A stretch of DNA of 64,000 bases from Eubacterium sp. (GCA_017539165.1 JAFYHN010000027.1:38179-102178), one strand, 5' to 3'. Counted from the stretch's first letter, positions 7,656-15,587 are shown. Notes: a model not told the origin generated them from the sequence alone. A program made the numbers and translations.

Positions 7656-8966
7656 ATGAAATGTCCTAATTGTGGTGCAGATATTGAGCAGAACAGTAGA
7701 TTTTGTTCATATTGTAATTCACCTATTACTATTGAAATGCAAAGAACTCAGGAACAGCTAAATAAAAGCGGATGTCCCAAGTGTGGAAGTACCAATATTA
7801 CTTTTAAAAGGGAAAATCAAGGTGAGGTAAGAGGAAAAAAGGGAAAACAAATTGTCCATAAAACAGTAGGTTTTTGTAAAGATTGTGGATATACTTGGTA
7901 TCCAAATACTCCTGTGAATCAACAGAAAAGCGGTAGTAAAATGTGGCTATGGGTGCTTGGATGGATCTTCATTTTTCCAGTTCCACTCACTATATTGATG
8001 CTTAGAAATAAAGAAATGAAACCAGCTATCAAGTATGGGGTTATTGCTGCTGGCTGGATAGTATATCTGATTATTGGTTTAGCCGGCGGTGGTGGAAAGA
8101 ATAGTAATACAAATACTAATACAAATTCAAGTACAGGTACAACCGATAACAACGTAGTAGCTGATGTTGCAGATACTCCAGAGGATCAGTTAAATGATCT
8201 TGCAATAGGTGATTCAGTTACAATTAGAGGAGTTACTGTTACAGTAAACTCTGTATCAGATACGGAAACCTCAACAGGATCTCCAGCATTTGAGGTTTCA
8301 GTTACATATTCTAATCATAGTGGAAAACGTGTTTCTGCAAGTCCATATGACTGGACTACTGTTCTGCATACAGGATCTGATAAAGCATATGTAGGGGGAA
8401 AAGGTAGTTTTAATACAGAAAGTATTTCAGATGGTGAAGAATGGACAGGTGTTGTTACTCTTTGGAATGAAGATAATTCAGAAAAAATAAAATTTGAGTC
8501 TAGCAGTTTAAATCTTGCTCAAGATAAAGATCTCTCTGCTACATGGCTTCTGCCTAATAGTACTTCTAAAGAAGGAGCAAAAGAAGCTTCAGAAAGCGCT
8601 GTAGAAGAAAGCAATAATCAAGAATCACAATCTGAGGAAAGTTTTGATTTTACTATTACAGTAGGTCAGGCTGGAGATTATGGGTTTGAAAATACATTGA
8701 ATGCTGGAACTGAACTTGAAGAAACACAGATAGTTTATCATATACCTGCTGGAAAGTATAAGGTTAAGTATATGGGAACAAACCAAGGACAAATGGGGGC
8801 TTGCAGTGATAGCACTCATAAAACTGAGGAAGGTTGGGAAGAACCCGAAGATACTCAATCAGCTATTATTCTTAAACCAGGTGAAATAGTAGATTTAGAT
8901 ATCCAAGATGGCTACTATTTAGAGATACATGCTGATGGACAGTTAGGTTTTTCTAAGTCTGAATGA
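7656..8966 (+). CDS. Double zinc-ribbon membrane protein of element cargo
   Basis: 436 residues. Two zinc ribbons open it: C3/C6/C17/C20 and C40/C43/C74/C77. Two membrane segments follow (about 96-115 and 125-144), then a Gly/Asn/Thr linker. A beta-rich domain resembling DUF4352/DUF5067-type extracytoplasmic modules comes next (about 175-290), and a second beta-rich C-terminal domain (about 325-436). GGGAGGTG precedes the ATG. It is transcribed alone from a promoter with an operator-like palindrome and ends at a strong terminator. The role is unknown. The ribbon-plus-TM layout resembles the protein at 107-1936 but the exported parts are unrelated by eye. Confidence 0.85.
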   Translation: MKCPNCGADIEQNSRFCSYCNSPITIEMQRTQEQLNKSGCPKCGSTNITFKRENQGEVRGKKGKQIVHKTVGFCKDCGYTWYPNTPVNQQKSGSKMWLWVLGWIFIFPVPLTILMLRNKEMKPAIKYGVIAAGWIVYLIIGLAGGGGKNSNTNTNTNSSTGTTDNNVVADVADTPEDQLNDLAIGDSVTIRGVTVTVNSVSDTETSTGSPAFEVSVTYSNHSGKRVSASPYDWTTVLHTGSDKAYVGGKGSFNTESISDGEEWTGVVTLWNEDNSEKIKFESSSLNLAQDKDLSATWLLPNSTSKEGAKEASESAVEESNNQESQSEESFDFTITVGQAGDYGFENTLNAGTELEETQIVYHIPAGKYKVKYMGTNQGQMGACSDSTHKTEEGWEEPEDTQSAIILKPGEIVDLDIQDGYYLEIHADGQLGFSKSE

Positions 8967-8976
8967 TATTATCTTA

Positions 8977-9015
8977 TCCAGCGGAGAATCATAAGATTCC
9001 CCGTTGGATTTTTTT
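8977..9015 (+). terminator. Terminator of the zinc-ribbon gene
   Basis: TCCAGCGGAGAATC pairs with GATTCCCCGTTGGA (one mismatch and one G-T) around ATAA, and is followed by seven T. It lies between convergent genes. Confidence 0.8.
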
Positions 9016-9016
9016 A

Positions 9017-10288
9017 TTAATATCCCCTATATCGTTTACAACCTCTGACATATGCACGGAAGCCACTGTAAGAAAGGTGAGCTATTATATTTAATAATAT
9101 TAGGTTTACAGGAATCAATTGCTTGATTTCTTCTGAAAAAAATATTGTCAATGCCAAAACTATTACAGCAACCCATAATGAGATACTGTCAGATATTTCT
9201 TCCTTATACCACGTAATATATTTCTTCGCTGATAAAAATGCTATTATGATTGGAATGGATAGAATTATAGCTGAGATTAATAAAAATATTAGCCAGTACA
9301 GTATATTTTGAATAACTATATTATCTATTCGTGTGCTTATAACTGCAGTTGATTTTCCGGCTTTTATAGTAATATCTCCATATTTTATAATAATATTGGT
9401 AAATGTTGTCAGGAATTTTAAGATGTCAATTTTGAAAACATCAGATTTAGCCGCCATGAGCAGTGTTACGATGGCAGCATAAAGTATGCTACTGAAAAGC
9501 TGAGTGTTCAGAGCGGTATTTCGGGCTATATATACAGCCTTTAGATTAGCATTTTTCTTATCGTATTTTTTATCTAAACAGATTTTGCGTTTCTTATATT
9601 TAAGCTCGGCACTTTCTTCTATATACTTATCCTGTTCACTTATCTTACGGTTATATTCTCCAATCTTTTTCTTCTGTAGATCAGTATAATAATCAAGTAA
9701 CTGACCTTTTCCTTTATATTCATCTCTAACGGCTAAAACCTCGGCTTCGCACCTTCTTTTTATCTCGTTCGATTCTTTCTCGCGCTGCTTGTCTTTCTCT
9801 TTCAGCTGCTCGTTCTCTTTCAATACTAAGTCGGCACCGCTCAGCTTCCCTATTTGCTCGTTCAACGATACTATCGTTTCGCTTTTCTTCTGAAGCTCCT
9901 TCCTGAGAATTGAGTTCTCTGATGAAAGACTCTGTATCATTTTGATATCCATCTCTCTGCCGTTCATTTGAAGTTGCTCCAGTTCTGATGCTACTTGGTC
10001 TATTTGAGTCTGGAGATTCTTCAGGGTCTGGTTTTGATTCTGAATAGTTTCTGACAGCCTCTGATTCTCGGATGATAGCTTCTGAATCTCTTCTGACTGT
10101 TTCTGAATTTCGTCTTTCTGTTGCTGTATTTTCTCTGACTGCTTTTGCATTATCAATTCCGATTCCTGCTGACTCGACTTCTGCATAATATCTTTCATAT
10201 TCTGCTGCTCTGAGTTTTCTGGCAGCTTCTCTTTCTTTATCGGCTCTCTGATCAGCGAGTCTGACCTCATTCTGTTTTTTAAATTCAT
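9017..10288 (-). CDS. Coiled-coil membrane protein (DUF6040-like) overprinted on relaxase
   Basis: 423 residues. Residues 30-240 are a long Gln/Glu/Lys heptad-rich coiled coil (repeats of QKQSEEIQ type); three or four membrane segments follow in 265-410. It resembles the DUF6040 proteins found beside relaxases in Clostridia elements. The first 563 bases overlap the 3' end of the relaxase in another frame on the same strand. A perfect AAGGAGG at 10298-10304 sits 9 bases before the ATG, inside the relaxase gene, which supports real translation. It may link the relaxosome to the membrane, but that is inference. Confidence 0.75.
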   Translation of the reverse strand: MNLKNRMRSDSLIREPIKKEKLPENSEQQNMKDIMQKSSQQESELIMQKQSEKIQQQKDEIQKQSEEIQKLSSENQRLSETIQNQNQTLKNLQTQIDQVASELEQLQMNGREMDIKMIQSLSSENSILRKELQKKSETIVSLNEQIGKLSGADLVLKENEQLKEKDKQREKESNEIKRRCEAEVLAVRDEYKGKGQLLDYYTDLQKKKIGEYNRKISEQDKYIEESAELKYKKRKICLDKKYDKKNANLKAVYIARNTALNTQLFSSILYAAIVTLLMAAKSDVFKIDILKFLTTFTNIIIKYGDITIKAGKSTAVISTRIDNIVIQNILYWLIFLLISAIILSIPIIIAFLSAKKYITWYKEEISDSISLWVAVIVLALTIFFSEEIKQLIPVNLILLNIIAHLSYSGFRAYVRGCKRYRGY

Positions 10289-11084
10289 GTATTAATGCCT
10301 CCTTGCTTACGTTCAGACCTGTGAAGGTCTTTTCGATATTTGTATCACGGACTTTATTTCCATTTTCATCCTTAAATACTATGTGTTTTCTGTTATCTTT
10401 CCATATTACAGACCAGCCCCTCTGCTGCATTTCAGATATGAACTCTTCGCGACTAGCAGATTGTGGGATGGATTCCATCAGGGCAATTGCACAGACTGCT
10501 ACAAAACTGTTTTTGGATTCATTGATGAGCAGGTTGTACTTATCCTGATTCCATGCCATTATCTCGCCCTGTTCTATAAGTGATCCGTCAAAATGTTTTC
10601 CTTTTTCTGCTACACTTAAACCATATTCAAGACAAAGCCTGTTAGTATAGTCTTTCTGTTTTTGAAGATCCTTTTTTGTCTGATGCAGCTTATGACCATC
10701 TATATATGATACGGAGTTTGTGACGATATGCCCATGCAGGTGATCTTTATCCTGATGGACGCCAATTACATATTGGTGTTCTGGAAAAAAATGTTCTGCG
10801 AACTGTTTACAGATTTTCAGAACTTCTTCAGGTGATATTTCTTCATCCTTATGAAAGCTGATGATGTTATGTGCATACATTCTGCCGGAATCTTTATCCC
10901 AGATATATTTTTCCTTTAACCAGGTCTGATACAATTCGTCATAATTGACTGTTTCACCGGAATAAGGTCCGGCTATAAAGACATAACCTTCCTTTATTTT
11001 TTCATCACGAAGAACATATTCGAGAACATTTCTCATGGCTCCGTGACTTTTTGTTGATTTATTAACGACCTTATTGATTGCCAT
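9726..11084 (-). CDS. mobA: MobA/VirD2-type relaxase
   Basis: 452 residues. The N-terminal relaxase domain (about 1-250) has the metal-binding histidines H110, H115, H117 and H119 (HQDKDHLHGH) and a likely catalytic Tyr in the first 50 residues. The C-terminal 180 residues are highly charged (Glu/Arg/Ser), and their DNA also encodes the coiled-coil protein in another frame. It would nick oriT and lead strand transfer with MobC. AGGAAAG precedes the ATG. It overlaps mobC by 52 bases, so they are translationally coupled. With no coupling protein or pilus genes here, it needs a helper conjugation system. Confidence 0.92.
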   Translation of the reverse strand: MAINKVVNKSTKSHGAMRNVLEYVLRDEKIKEGYVFIAGPYSGETVNYDELYQTWLKEKYIWDKDSGRMYAHNIISFHKDEEISPEEVLKICKQFAEHFFPEHQYVIGVHQDKDHLHGHIVTNSVSYIDGHKLHQTKKDLQKQKDYTNRLCLEYGLSVAEKGKHFDGSLIEQGEIMAWNQDKYNLLINESKNSFVAVCAIALMESIPQSASREEFISEMQQRGWSVIWKDNRKHIVFKDENGNKVRDTNIEKTFTGLNVSKEALIHEFKKQNEVRLADQRADKEREAARKLRAAEYERYYAEVESAGIGIDNAKAVRENTATERRNSETVRRDSEAIIRESEAVRNYSESKPDPEESPDSNRPSSIRTGATSNERQRDGYQNDTESFIRELNSQEGASEEKRNDSIVERANREAERCRLSIERERAAERERQAARERIERDKKKVRSRGFSR

Positions 11085-11425
11085 ATACTTTCACTTTCCT
11101 TTCTGTAGTTACTAAGCTGATAAGATAGTTTTTCCAATTCTATTTTATTCGGGATTAATCCCTGACCATTTGCGATATGTGCCATCTGATTAACATTGGT
11201 TGCCAGACCTCTGAGCTGACATTCAAGATTAGAAAATGTCATGCTGATATTCTTTAATACGGCGATTTCTTCAGATGGTGTGATGGTTGCATTCCGGACA
11301 GAACTTATGATGTATGCCTGCTTTGTTAGTCCGGTTTCTTTTACTCTGTTAATGAAGTCATCATACTCTGATTTATTCATTCTTACGGTGACGGATATAT
11401 TTCTTTTGCGATTTGTTTTCTGCAT
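11033..11425 (-). CDS. mobC: MobC-like relaxosome accessory protein
   Basis: 130 residues. It has an N-terminal ribbon-helix-helix-like segment (ISVTVRMNKSEYDDFINRV) and a C-terminal helical part typical of MobC (NLECQLRGLATNVNQMAHIA). MobC proteins bind oriT and help the relaxase open DNA. AAGGAGA precedes the ATG at 11425. It is the first gene of the mobC-mobA-DUF6040 unit, and a hairpin-rich region lies just upstream, as expected for an adjacent oriT. Confidence 0.88.
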   Translation of the reverse strand: MQKTNRKRNISVTVRMNKSEYDDFINRVKETGLTKQAYIISSVRNATITPSEEIAVLKNISMTFSNLECQLRGLATNVNQMAHIANGQGLIPNKIELEKLSYQLSNYRKESESIWQSIRSLINQQKVTEP

Positions 11426-11911
11426 ATTTCTGTATCTCCTTTTTTGAATTGTGTTTCTGTAAGTAAAAATCTGTTACGTATATTTCTGTAGTGCAGGATT
11501 CCAAAGGGAAGTTTCCCTTTGGCGGGATGCAAGGGCAGCGCCCTTAGACTGCCTGGCGAAGACAGCCAAAATTATCCGGTGGATGATTTTAGTCGTTTTT
11601 GTCAAGTGGTCGGCTCCGGTGTGCAGAGGGTGAAACCCTTGCTGGGGGATCCAAGGGGGCAAAGCCCCACTGGCAAGTTTAGTGAAATCGGGAAAGCCTA
11701 ACGGCTTTTTCGATGAAGCGGTGCGTTGTGGCTTGCCACAATGCGAAACTTGCCTAACTACCCGAAGCCGATTTAGGAGCTTAGGCGGTCGGCGCAGGGG
11801 AGTTAGTGGTTTTGCGATTTGCCCGTGAGGAAGATGCCTGATGACGGAGGGGAGAGCTAAAATATCGGTTTCGAAGGAAATGATATTTTGCTCGATAATA
11901 CGTCAAATGAA
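11426..11911. other. Hairpin-rich region, candidate oriT or structured RNA
   Basis: About 490 bases with no credible gene and visibly higher GC than its surroundings. Perfect or near-perfect hairpins include AAAGGGAA/TTCCCTTT (11503-11520), AAGGGC/GCCCTT (11531-11545), GGGGC/GCCCC (11656-11668), AAGCC/GGCTT plus T-run (11694-11710) and a 10-bp GCGTTGTGGC/GCCACAATGC (11723-11744). Its place upstream of mobC suggests oriT, and lying next to a replication polymerase it could also hold an origin. I cannot identify a nic site. Confidence 0.4.
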
Positions 11912-11949
11912 GATGCAGCATAACAGTCCGGTGAACTGTTTGCTGCATC
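11912..11949 (-). terminator. Hairpin just after the DNA polymerase gene
   Basis: GATGCAGCA (11912-11920) and TGCTGCATC (11941-11949) form a perfect outer stem, with AACAGT/ACTGTT inside. It lies 8 bases beyond the polymerase stop. There is no long T-run on the minus strand, so termination strength is uncertain. The inner part resembles the ACAGTCCGGTGGACTGT hairpin at 15414-15436. Confidence 0.5.
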
Positions 11950-11956
11950 GAAGTGT

Positions 11957-14900
11957 TCAGGCATCTTTCGGTTCGGGAAGAAATAAAACCGATGCTGGTT
12001 GCACCGGTTTTGTTTCTGGTAAATCGCCACGGCTGTCTTTTAAGCCGTGTATATCTGCAGAGGATAAACTTGATGATATGGAATTGATCTTTTGTAATGT
12101 TTCTTCGACAATTTCCCTTGGCAGCATATTATCCTGCCTTTTTGATCGGGAACAATTCTTCCAGTCGTTAATGGTTATGGTTGATATTCCCCAGCTGTTT
12201 ACAACCTTGATGATTTCAGACTGCTTAAGACCATCAAGAACAGGAATCTGATATAAGCCTGAACGATATCCCATAAGTATGGAAAGCAGGATTTTTCGTG
12301 GCAGATCTTTTCCTATGTATCCTTTGGTTTGTACTGTAGATTTAATCTTTACACGTTCTAGATCGGCAGTAACTTTTACACAATCTTCATTCTGCATTGT
12401 ATTTCGATAATTAAGGAATTCCTCAATATCATTGAATGGACGAGTATCATATTCAGCGATTACAGTATCAACTACATACTGACCATCTGCACTCTCATAA
12501 TGAACAGGTGTATCAACTGCTGTATCAACTAAAGGACAGCGTTTATAATCAAAATTCATGGATAACTGCCTGATGGTTTCAGTCACATGGAAATCATGTT
12601 TTCGTTCAACTATTTCAGAAAATTCCGTCCATACCTTAGTGTGGCATTTTAGTCTTCCTTCACGAGACAGTACAGCGATTATATAGGCATCTCTGTCTGC
12701 CCGGCTGTCCTTTATTTCTCCGGTTGTATATGAGTTATGGGCAAGTACACCTTTATCATTTACAGCTACATTTCCACGTGTAGTAATATTGAGAAATGTG
12801 TCATTAAAATGCTTTGGTTCCCACACCTGATTTGCTTCACATTTATCACGAGTCTGATTTAGTATATAGCGACCATCCTGAAAAATTTGTGCAAAGCCAT
12901 AAGCATCCAGGCCTCTTACTACATCTGTCGGAGCATCTGTAATGAATCCATCTGTAGTGACGGAGTATACATGGTATCCCATATCATGAAGCTGATTGAT
13001 ACAGGCTATTAGCATGCATCTGACAAGTGCTGTGGTATATGTTGCATGATATGGACTTGTGACGGTGGATGGTTCAGCATCGACACGCCCCATTGTTTTG
13101 GCATTATATCTTGTTTTAGGACTTACATTTTGTGCTGTCTTTCCGTAGCAGCTGTTTACCATTGTCTTAAGACTTTTCTCGACAAGTGGATTATCTTTAT
13201 ATTCGATTTTAGCTCTCATTCTGTCCTGCACGAGATTCGTGACAGCATAAGCAAGACATTGAGAAGGCTTTCCGTCTTTTTCAAGCATCATGCAGGTAAA
13301 TCCACGGAATACTTTAATCCTGGCACCAAGCTTTAATGCTAGGTACATATCAGGACCAGCCATATATACATTCCTTCCGTGTTTGGGATATATCTTCATA
13401 CCGCCTTTGACAGGAACAGGGATGTTAGGGCAGTAACATTCATCCGGAAAATCAAAATCACCCACTGCCACAGCTGGAATAAGCGGGTTCATCAGATCCT
13501 GCCATGTAAGCTCATAATTACGAGGAAAATCTCGCACATTCTGATTCCAGTCGATGTCAATGATATTTGCCATTGCGGTAGGATAGGCATTCTGTAGATC
13601 AAAGTCAGTGGTTTTTTCAGTTATCCATCCAATATAAAAGGAAGCATTAAACCCTCCGGTATATGCTTCCTCAAAATATTCCGATACCAGTTTTGCATCC
13701 GGATTATCCCTGATCGGAACATATCTGGTTGCTTTTAAGAATTTCATACATTCATCTTTCGATGGTATTACACCTTCATCTAACATTTCCAAACCTCTGT
13801 ATATTCTGTCGTAGTCAGATTTTTTCGTTACTCCAAAATACTTTTTTATGCTGCCATACATAGATGATGCTGCAGCGCTGGAAAGTGTCATGGGAACCTG
13901 GCGGTTACATCTGAACAGTTCTGAACAGAAGGAAACCACGATATCCGCATCATTCATGGCATATTTGTAATATTCCACCGGATTACTGACTGCAAATGCA
14001 GCCATATGTTCGATAACTCTGTTTGGAAGTTCTATTTTAGGCCGGTTTATTACCTTGCCTAATGCTTTAAGAGATTTGTTATCAGCAGGAGTGAGCCCCA
14101 GAGTATCTCTTATACAGAGGTTAACAAGCCAGTAATAGTTATAGTGCGAATCGTTTTCTGCTTTAAGATGAATATTTTCAGTAGTCATCCATCCACCTTG
14201 TATTTCTCCCAGCTTTCTAAGAAGGTCGATATCGTATTTTGATCTGCGAAAGACGGAGATATCGGCTTTACCTGTATGGCAGATAAGAGTAATGGGGATA
14301 ACAAAGTCCTTCAAAGCGGTAAAATCTACAACCTTGAAGGACTCATTATTCTTCCATTTTTTATTTTTGTATATTAAATCTTCCTTTCGGACGAGAGGGA
14401 AGTTTGGAAAGTGGAACTTCTTTAAATCATCAAGTATATCAGCTATACAGTACTTAAGAGGTATCATTCCACCTTCGGCAGTTACTTCCTGAAATCTCGG
14501 TGTTACAAGGAAGAAGTATCTGATAAGTGTTTCTCCTATTGCGATAGTCAGCTGCAGGGATAATACACGGCGATTCTTTCCGGATCCATCTCGGTAATCC
14601 TGGAATTCTGTATCAAAACCGATATTAAGGCACATGCTGTCAGACTGTATAACCTTAAATGACGGAATCACATTTGCAATACTTTTCGCCTTCTGAATAT
14701 CCAGTGGTGCAAGAAAAGGCTTCCGGTAGGAAGTGGTGTCGGTGTCATTTACAGTTATTGCACCGCATAAGGGTGAAATGACACCACTGCCTTCAGTCCT
14801 TGTATTTACTGTGTTTGATGTATTTCCTGTCTGACGGAACTTTGCATCTTCCGTCAGATTTCCTGGCACTACTATTTCCTTTAGTAGTGCATATTCATCC

Positions 14901-15052
14901 CTGCCTTTCAGATACTGACATCCATATTTCAGAAGCTTTTGGACGATTTCATGATGATGATCATAAGTCCATATTACATCTGACAAGGGTTCTGTATTAT
15001 AGGCAGGAGGAATATAAGTATTTAGTTTTAATGCTGTTGTTCCATTTATCAT
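11957..15052 (-). CDS. Family B DNA polymerase, piPolB-like
   Basis: 1031 residues. The 3'-5' exonuclease motifs fit D147-x-E149 (GFDTEF), the 258-266 region and YKYAMNDAD (362-370). The polymerase part has YTGGFNASFYIG (464-475, a YxGG-like motif), motif A DFDLQNAYPTAM (483-494), motif B KTMVNSCYG (629-637) and motif C TTDG (699-702) in place of the usual DTDS. As I recall, a TDG motif C marks the primer-independent PolBs of pipolins. No terminal protein or primase gene is present, which suits self-primed replication. GGAGAGA precedes the ATG at 15052. Alternative: a protein-primed plasmid/phage-type PolB. Confidence 0.88.
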   Translation of the reverse strand: MINGTTALKLNTYIPPAYNTEPLSDVIWTYDHHHEIVQKLLKYGCQYLKGRDEYALLKEIVVPGNLTEDAKFRQTGNTSNTVNTRTEGSGVISPLCGAITVNDTDTTSYRKPFLAPLDIQKAKSIANVIPSFKVIQSDSMCLNIGFDTEFQDYRDGSGKNRRVLSLQLTIAIGETLIRYFFLVTPRFQEVTAEGGMIPLKYCIADILDDLKKFHFPNFPLVRKEDLIYKNKKWKNNESFKVVDFTALKDFVIPITLICHTGKADISVFRRSKYDIDLLRKLGEIQGGWMTTENIHLKAENDSHYNYYWLVNLCIRDTLGLTPADNKSLKALGKVINRPKIELPNRVIEHMAAFAVSNPVEYYKYAMNDADIVVSFCSELFRCNRQVPMTLSSAAASSMYGSIKKYFGVTKKSDYDRIYRGLEMLDEGVIPSKDECMKFLKATRYVPIRDNPDAKLVSEYFEEAYTGGFNASFYIGWITEKTTDFDLQNAYPTAMANIIDIDWNQNVRDFPRNYELTWQDLMNPLIPAVAVGDFDFPDECYCPNIPVPVKGGMKIYPKHGRNVYMAGPDMYLALKLGARIKVFRGFTCMMLEKDGKPSQCLAYAVTNLVQDRMRAKIEYKDNPLVEKSLKTMVNSCYGKTAQNVSPKTRYNAKTMGRVDAEPSTVTSPYHATYTTALVRCMLIACINQLHDMGYHVYSVTTDGFITDAPTDVVRGLDAYGFAQIFQDGRYILNQTRDKCEANQVWEPKHFNDTFLNITTRGNVAVNDKGVLAHNSYTTGEIKDSRADRDAYIIAVLSREGRLKCHTKVWTEFSEIVERKHDFHVTETIRQLSMNFDYKRCPLVDTAVDTPVHYESADGQYVVDTVIAEYDTRPFNDIEEFLNYRNTMQNEDCVKVTADLERVKIKSTVQTKGYIGKDLPRKILLSILMGYRSGLYQIPVLDGLKQSEIIKVVNSWGISTITINDWKNCSRSKRQDNMLPREIVEETLQKINSISSSLSSADIHGLKDSRGDLPETKPVQPASVLFLPEPKDA

Positions 15053-15247
15053 AAATATCTCTCCATATGAATAAACAACAAGATCTACAGAGAGACAATA
15101 TTTCTAACTTTTGTTCTAACCGGAATGTCTTATTTTTCTTTTTATTTCATGTTATCCTGTGTTATCATAGGATATTAAAGGGAGAGAAATGTAGTAAATA
15201 AGCCAAAATGTAATAAAACGGGATAAAATAAGAAATTCAAAATAATA
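15053..15247. other. Right end of the element, no gene seen
   Basis: 195 AT-rich bases between the polymerase start and attR, which must hold the polymerase promoter and probably integrase arm sites. TCTAACTTTTGTTCTAAC at 15100-15118 echoes TTCTAACTTTTTTCTAACTT at 2700-2719 near the left end, possible arm-type binding repeats. Confidence 0.4.
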
Positions 15248-15256
15248 TTCGGGACG
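15248..15256. other. attR core of the integrated element
   Basis: TTCGGGACG, identical to 2562-2570. Sequence to the left (AATAATA) is not tRNA-like; sequence to the right continues as the 3' half of tRNA-Pro. Confidence 0.75.
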
Positions 15257-15289
15257 CAGAGGTCGCAGGTTCAAATCCTGTCGCACCGA
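15248..15289 (+). pseudogene. 3' half of the split tRNA-Pro(CGG) gene
   Basis: It contains the loop TTCGGGA, anticodon stem CGCAG, variable AGGTC, T-arm GCAGG-TTCAAAT-CCTGT, acceptor CGCACCG and discriminator A. Joined to 2530-2570 it rebuilds a perfect 74-base tRNA. It is followed by its own terminator, as a normal tRNA gene would be. Confidence 0.85.
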
Positions 15290-15292
15290 CAC

Positions 15293-15335
15293 AAAATGAA
15301 ATGGATGTCCAACGGACATCCATTTCATTTTTGCG
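15293..15335 (+). terminator. Terminator of the original host tRNA-Pro gene
   Basis: AAAATGAAATGGATGTCC pairs perfectly over 18 bp with GGACATCCATTTCATTTT around AAC, 4 bases after the tRNA 3' half. Confidence 0.85.
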
Positions 15336-15587
15336 TCGATTTAAAAAGTTAAATCCTGCGACTTCTGCTTGAGTGAAAGCAGTTGTTCGGGCGCGGAGGG
15401 ACGACGCGTAAAGAAAACAGTCCGGTGGACTGTTTTTAGCGGAGTCCACGAAGGGCTATGCCCGAGGGCGGACCGTGGTTCAGATACAAATTATCATTTC
15501 CCAATGAAAACGAAAAGTGTTATACTTTTTAATTGTTGGAGTATGTTGTTAACCACTTCAGTTATAAGTGTTAGGAGGTTTTTATTT
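15336..15587 (+). promoter_or_regulatory. Structured leader region before the nitroreductase gene
   Basis: No credible gene. Two hairpins stand out: AAAACAGTCC-GGT-GGACTGTTTT (15414-15436, perfect) and GGGC-TAT-GCCC (15453-15463), within unusually GC-rich sequence. A TATACT -10-like box lies near 15522, and AAGTGG/CCACTT-like repeats lie near 15553-15570. The open frame through it is not coding by appearance. Confidence 0.4.

Larger units (their letters stand above)
2562..15256. mobile_element. Pipolin-like integrative and mobilizable element in tRNA-Pro(CGG)
   Basis: The 12.7 kb element is bounded by a 9-base direct repeat derived from a tRNA anticodon loop. It carries, in order, a complete replacement tRNA-Pro, integrase, excisionase-like protein, a small basic protein, XRE regulator, DUF1016 nuclease, K+ channel, HTH regulator, zinc-ribbon protein, DUF6040-like protein overlapping a MOB relaxase, MobC, a hairpin-rich candidate oriT and a family B DNA polymerase. 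There are no type IV secretion genes, so it would be mobilizable rather than self-transmissible. Integrase plus PolB plus tRNA target fits the pipolin class; whether this polymerase is truly primer-independent is inference. Confidence 0.8.

Noticed and set aside
11841-12251. Plus-strand open frame of 136 codons
   Set aside because: It lies antisense to the conserved end of the DNA polymerase and has no family features.
2562-15256. Calling the element a self-transmissible ICE
   Set aside because: Relaxase and MobC are present but there is no coupling protein or type IV secretion gene; mobilizable is the supported description.
2612-15289. Reading the intact tRNA at 2612-2685 as attL, with 2530-2570 as an unrelated old tRNA fragment
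   Set aside because: The anticodon stem of the 15248 half (CGCAG) matches the 2530 half (CTGCG) perfectly and not the intact copy (CGGCG), so the outer pair are the true gene halves.
15237-15449. Minus-strand open frame of 70 codons ending GATGFEPATSASR
   Set aside because: It is the translated complement of the tRNA 3' half and its terminator, a well-known false protein pattern.
15369-15587. N-terminal extension of the nitroreductase frame
   Set aside because: It crosses hairpin-rich noncoding DNA, lacks a ribosome site and is not part of the family; the start at 15588 has TAGGAGG.
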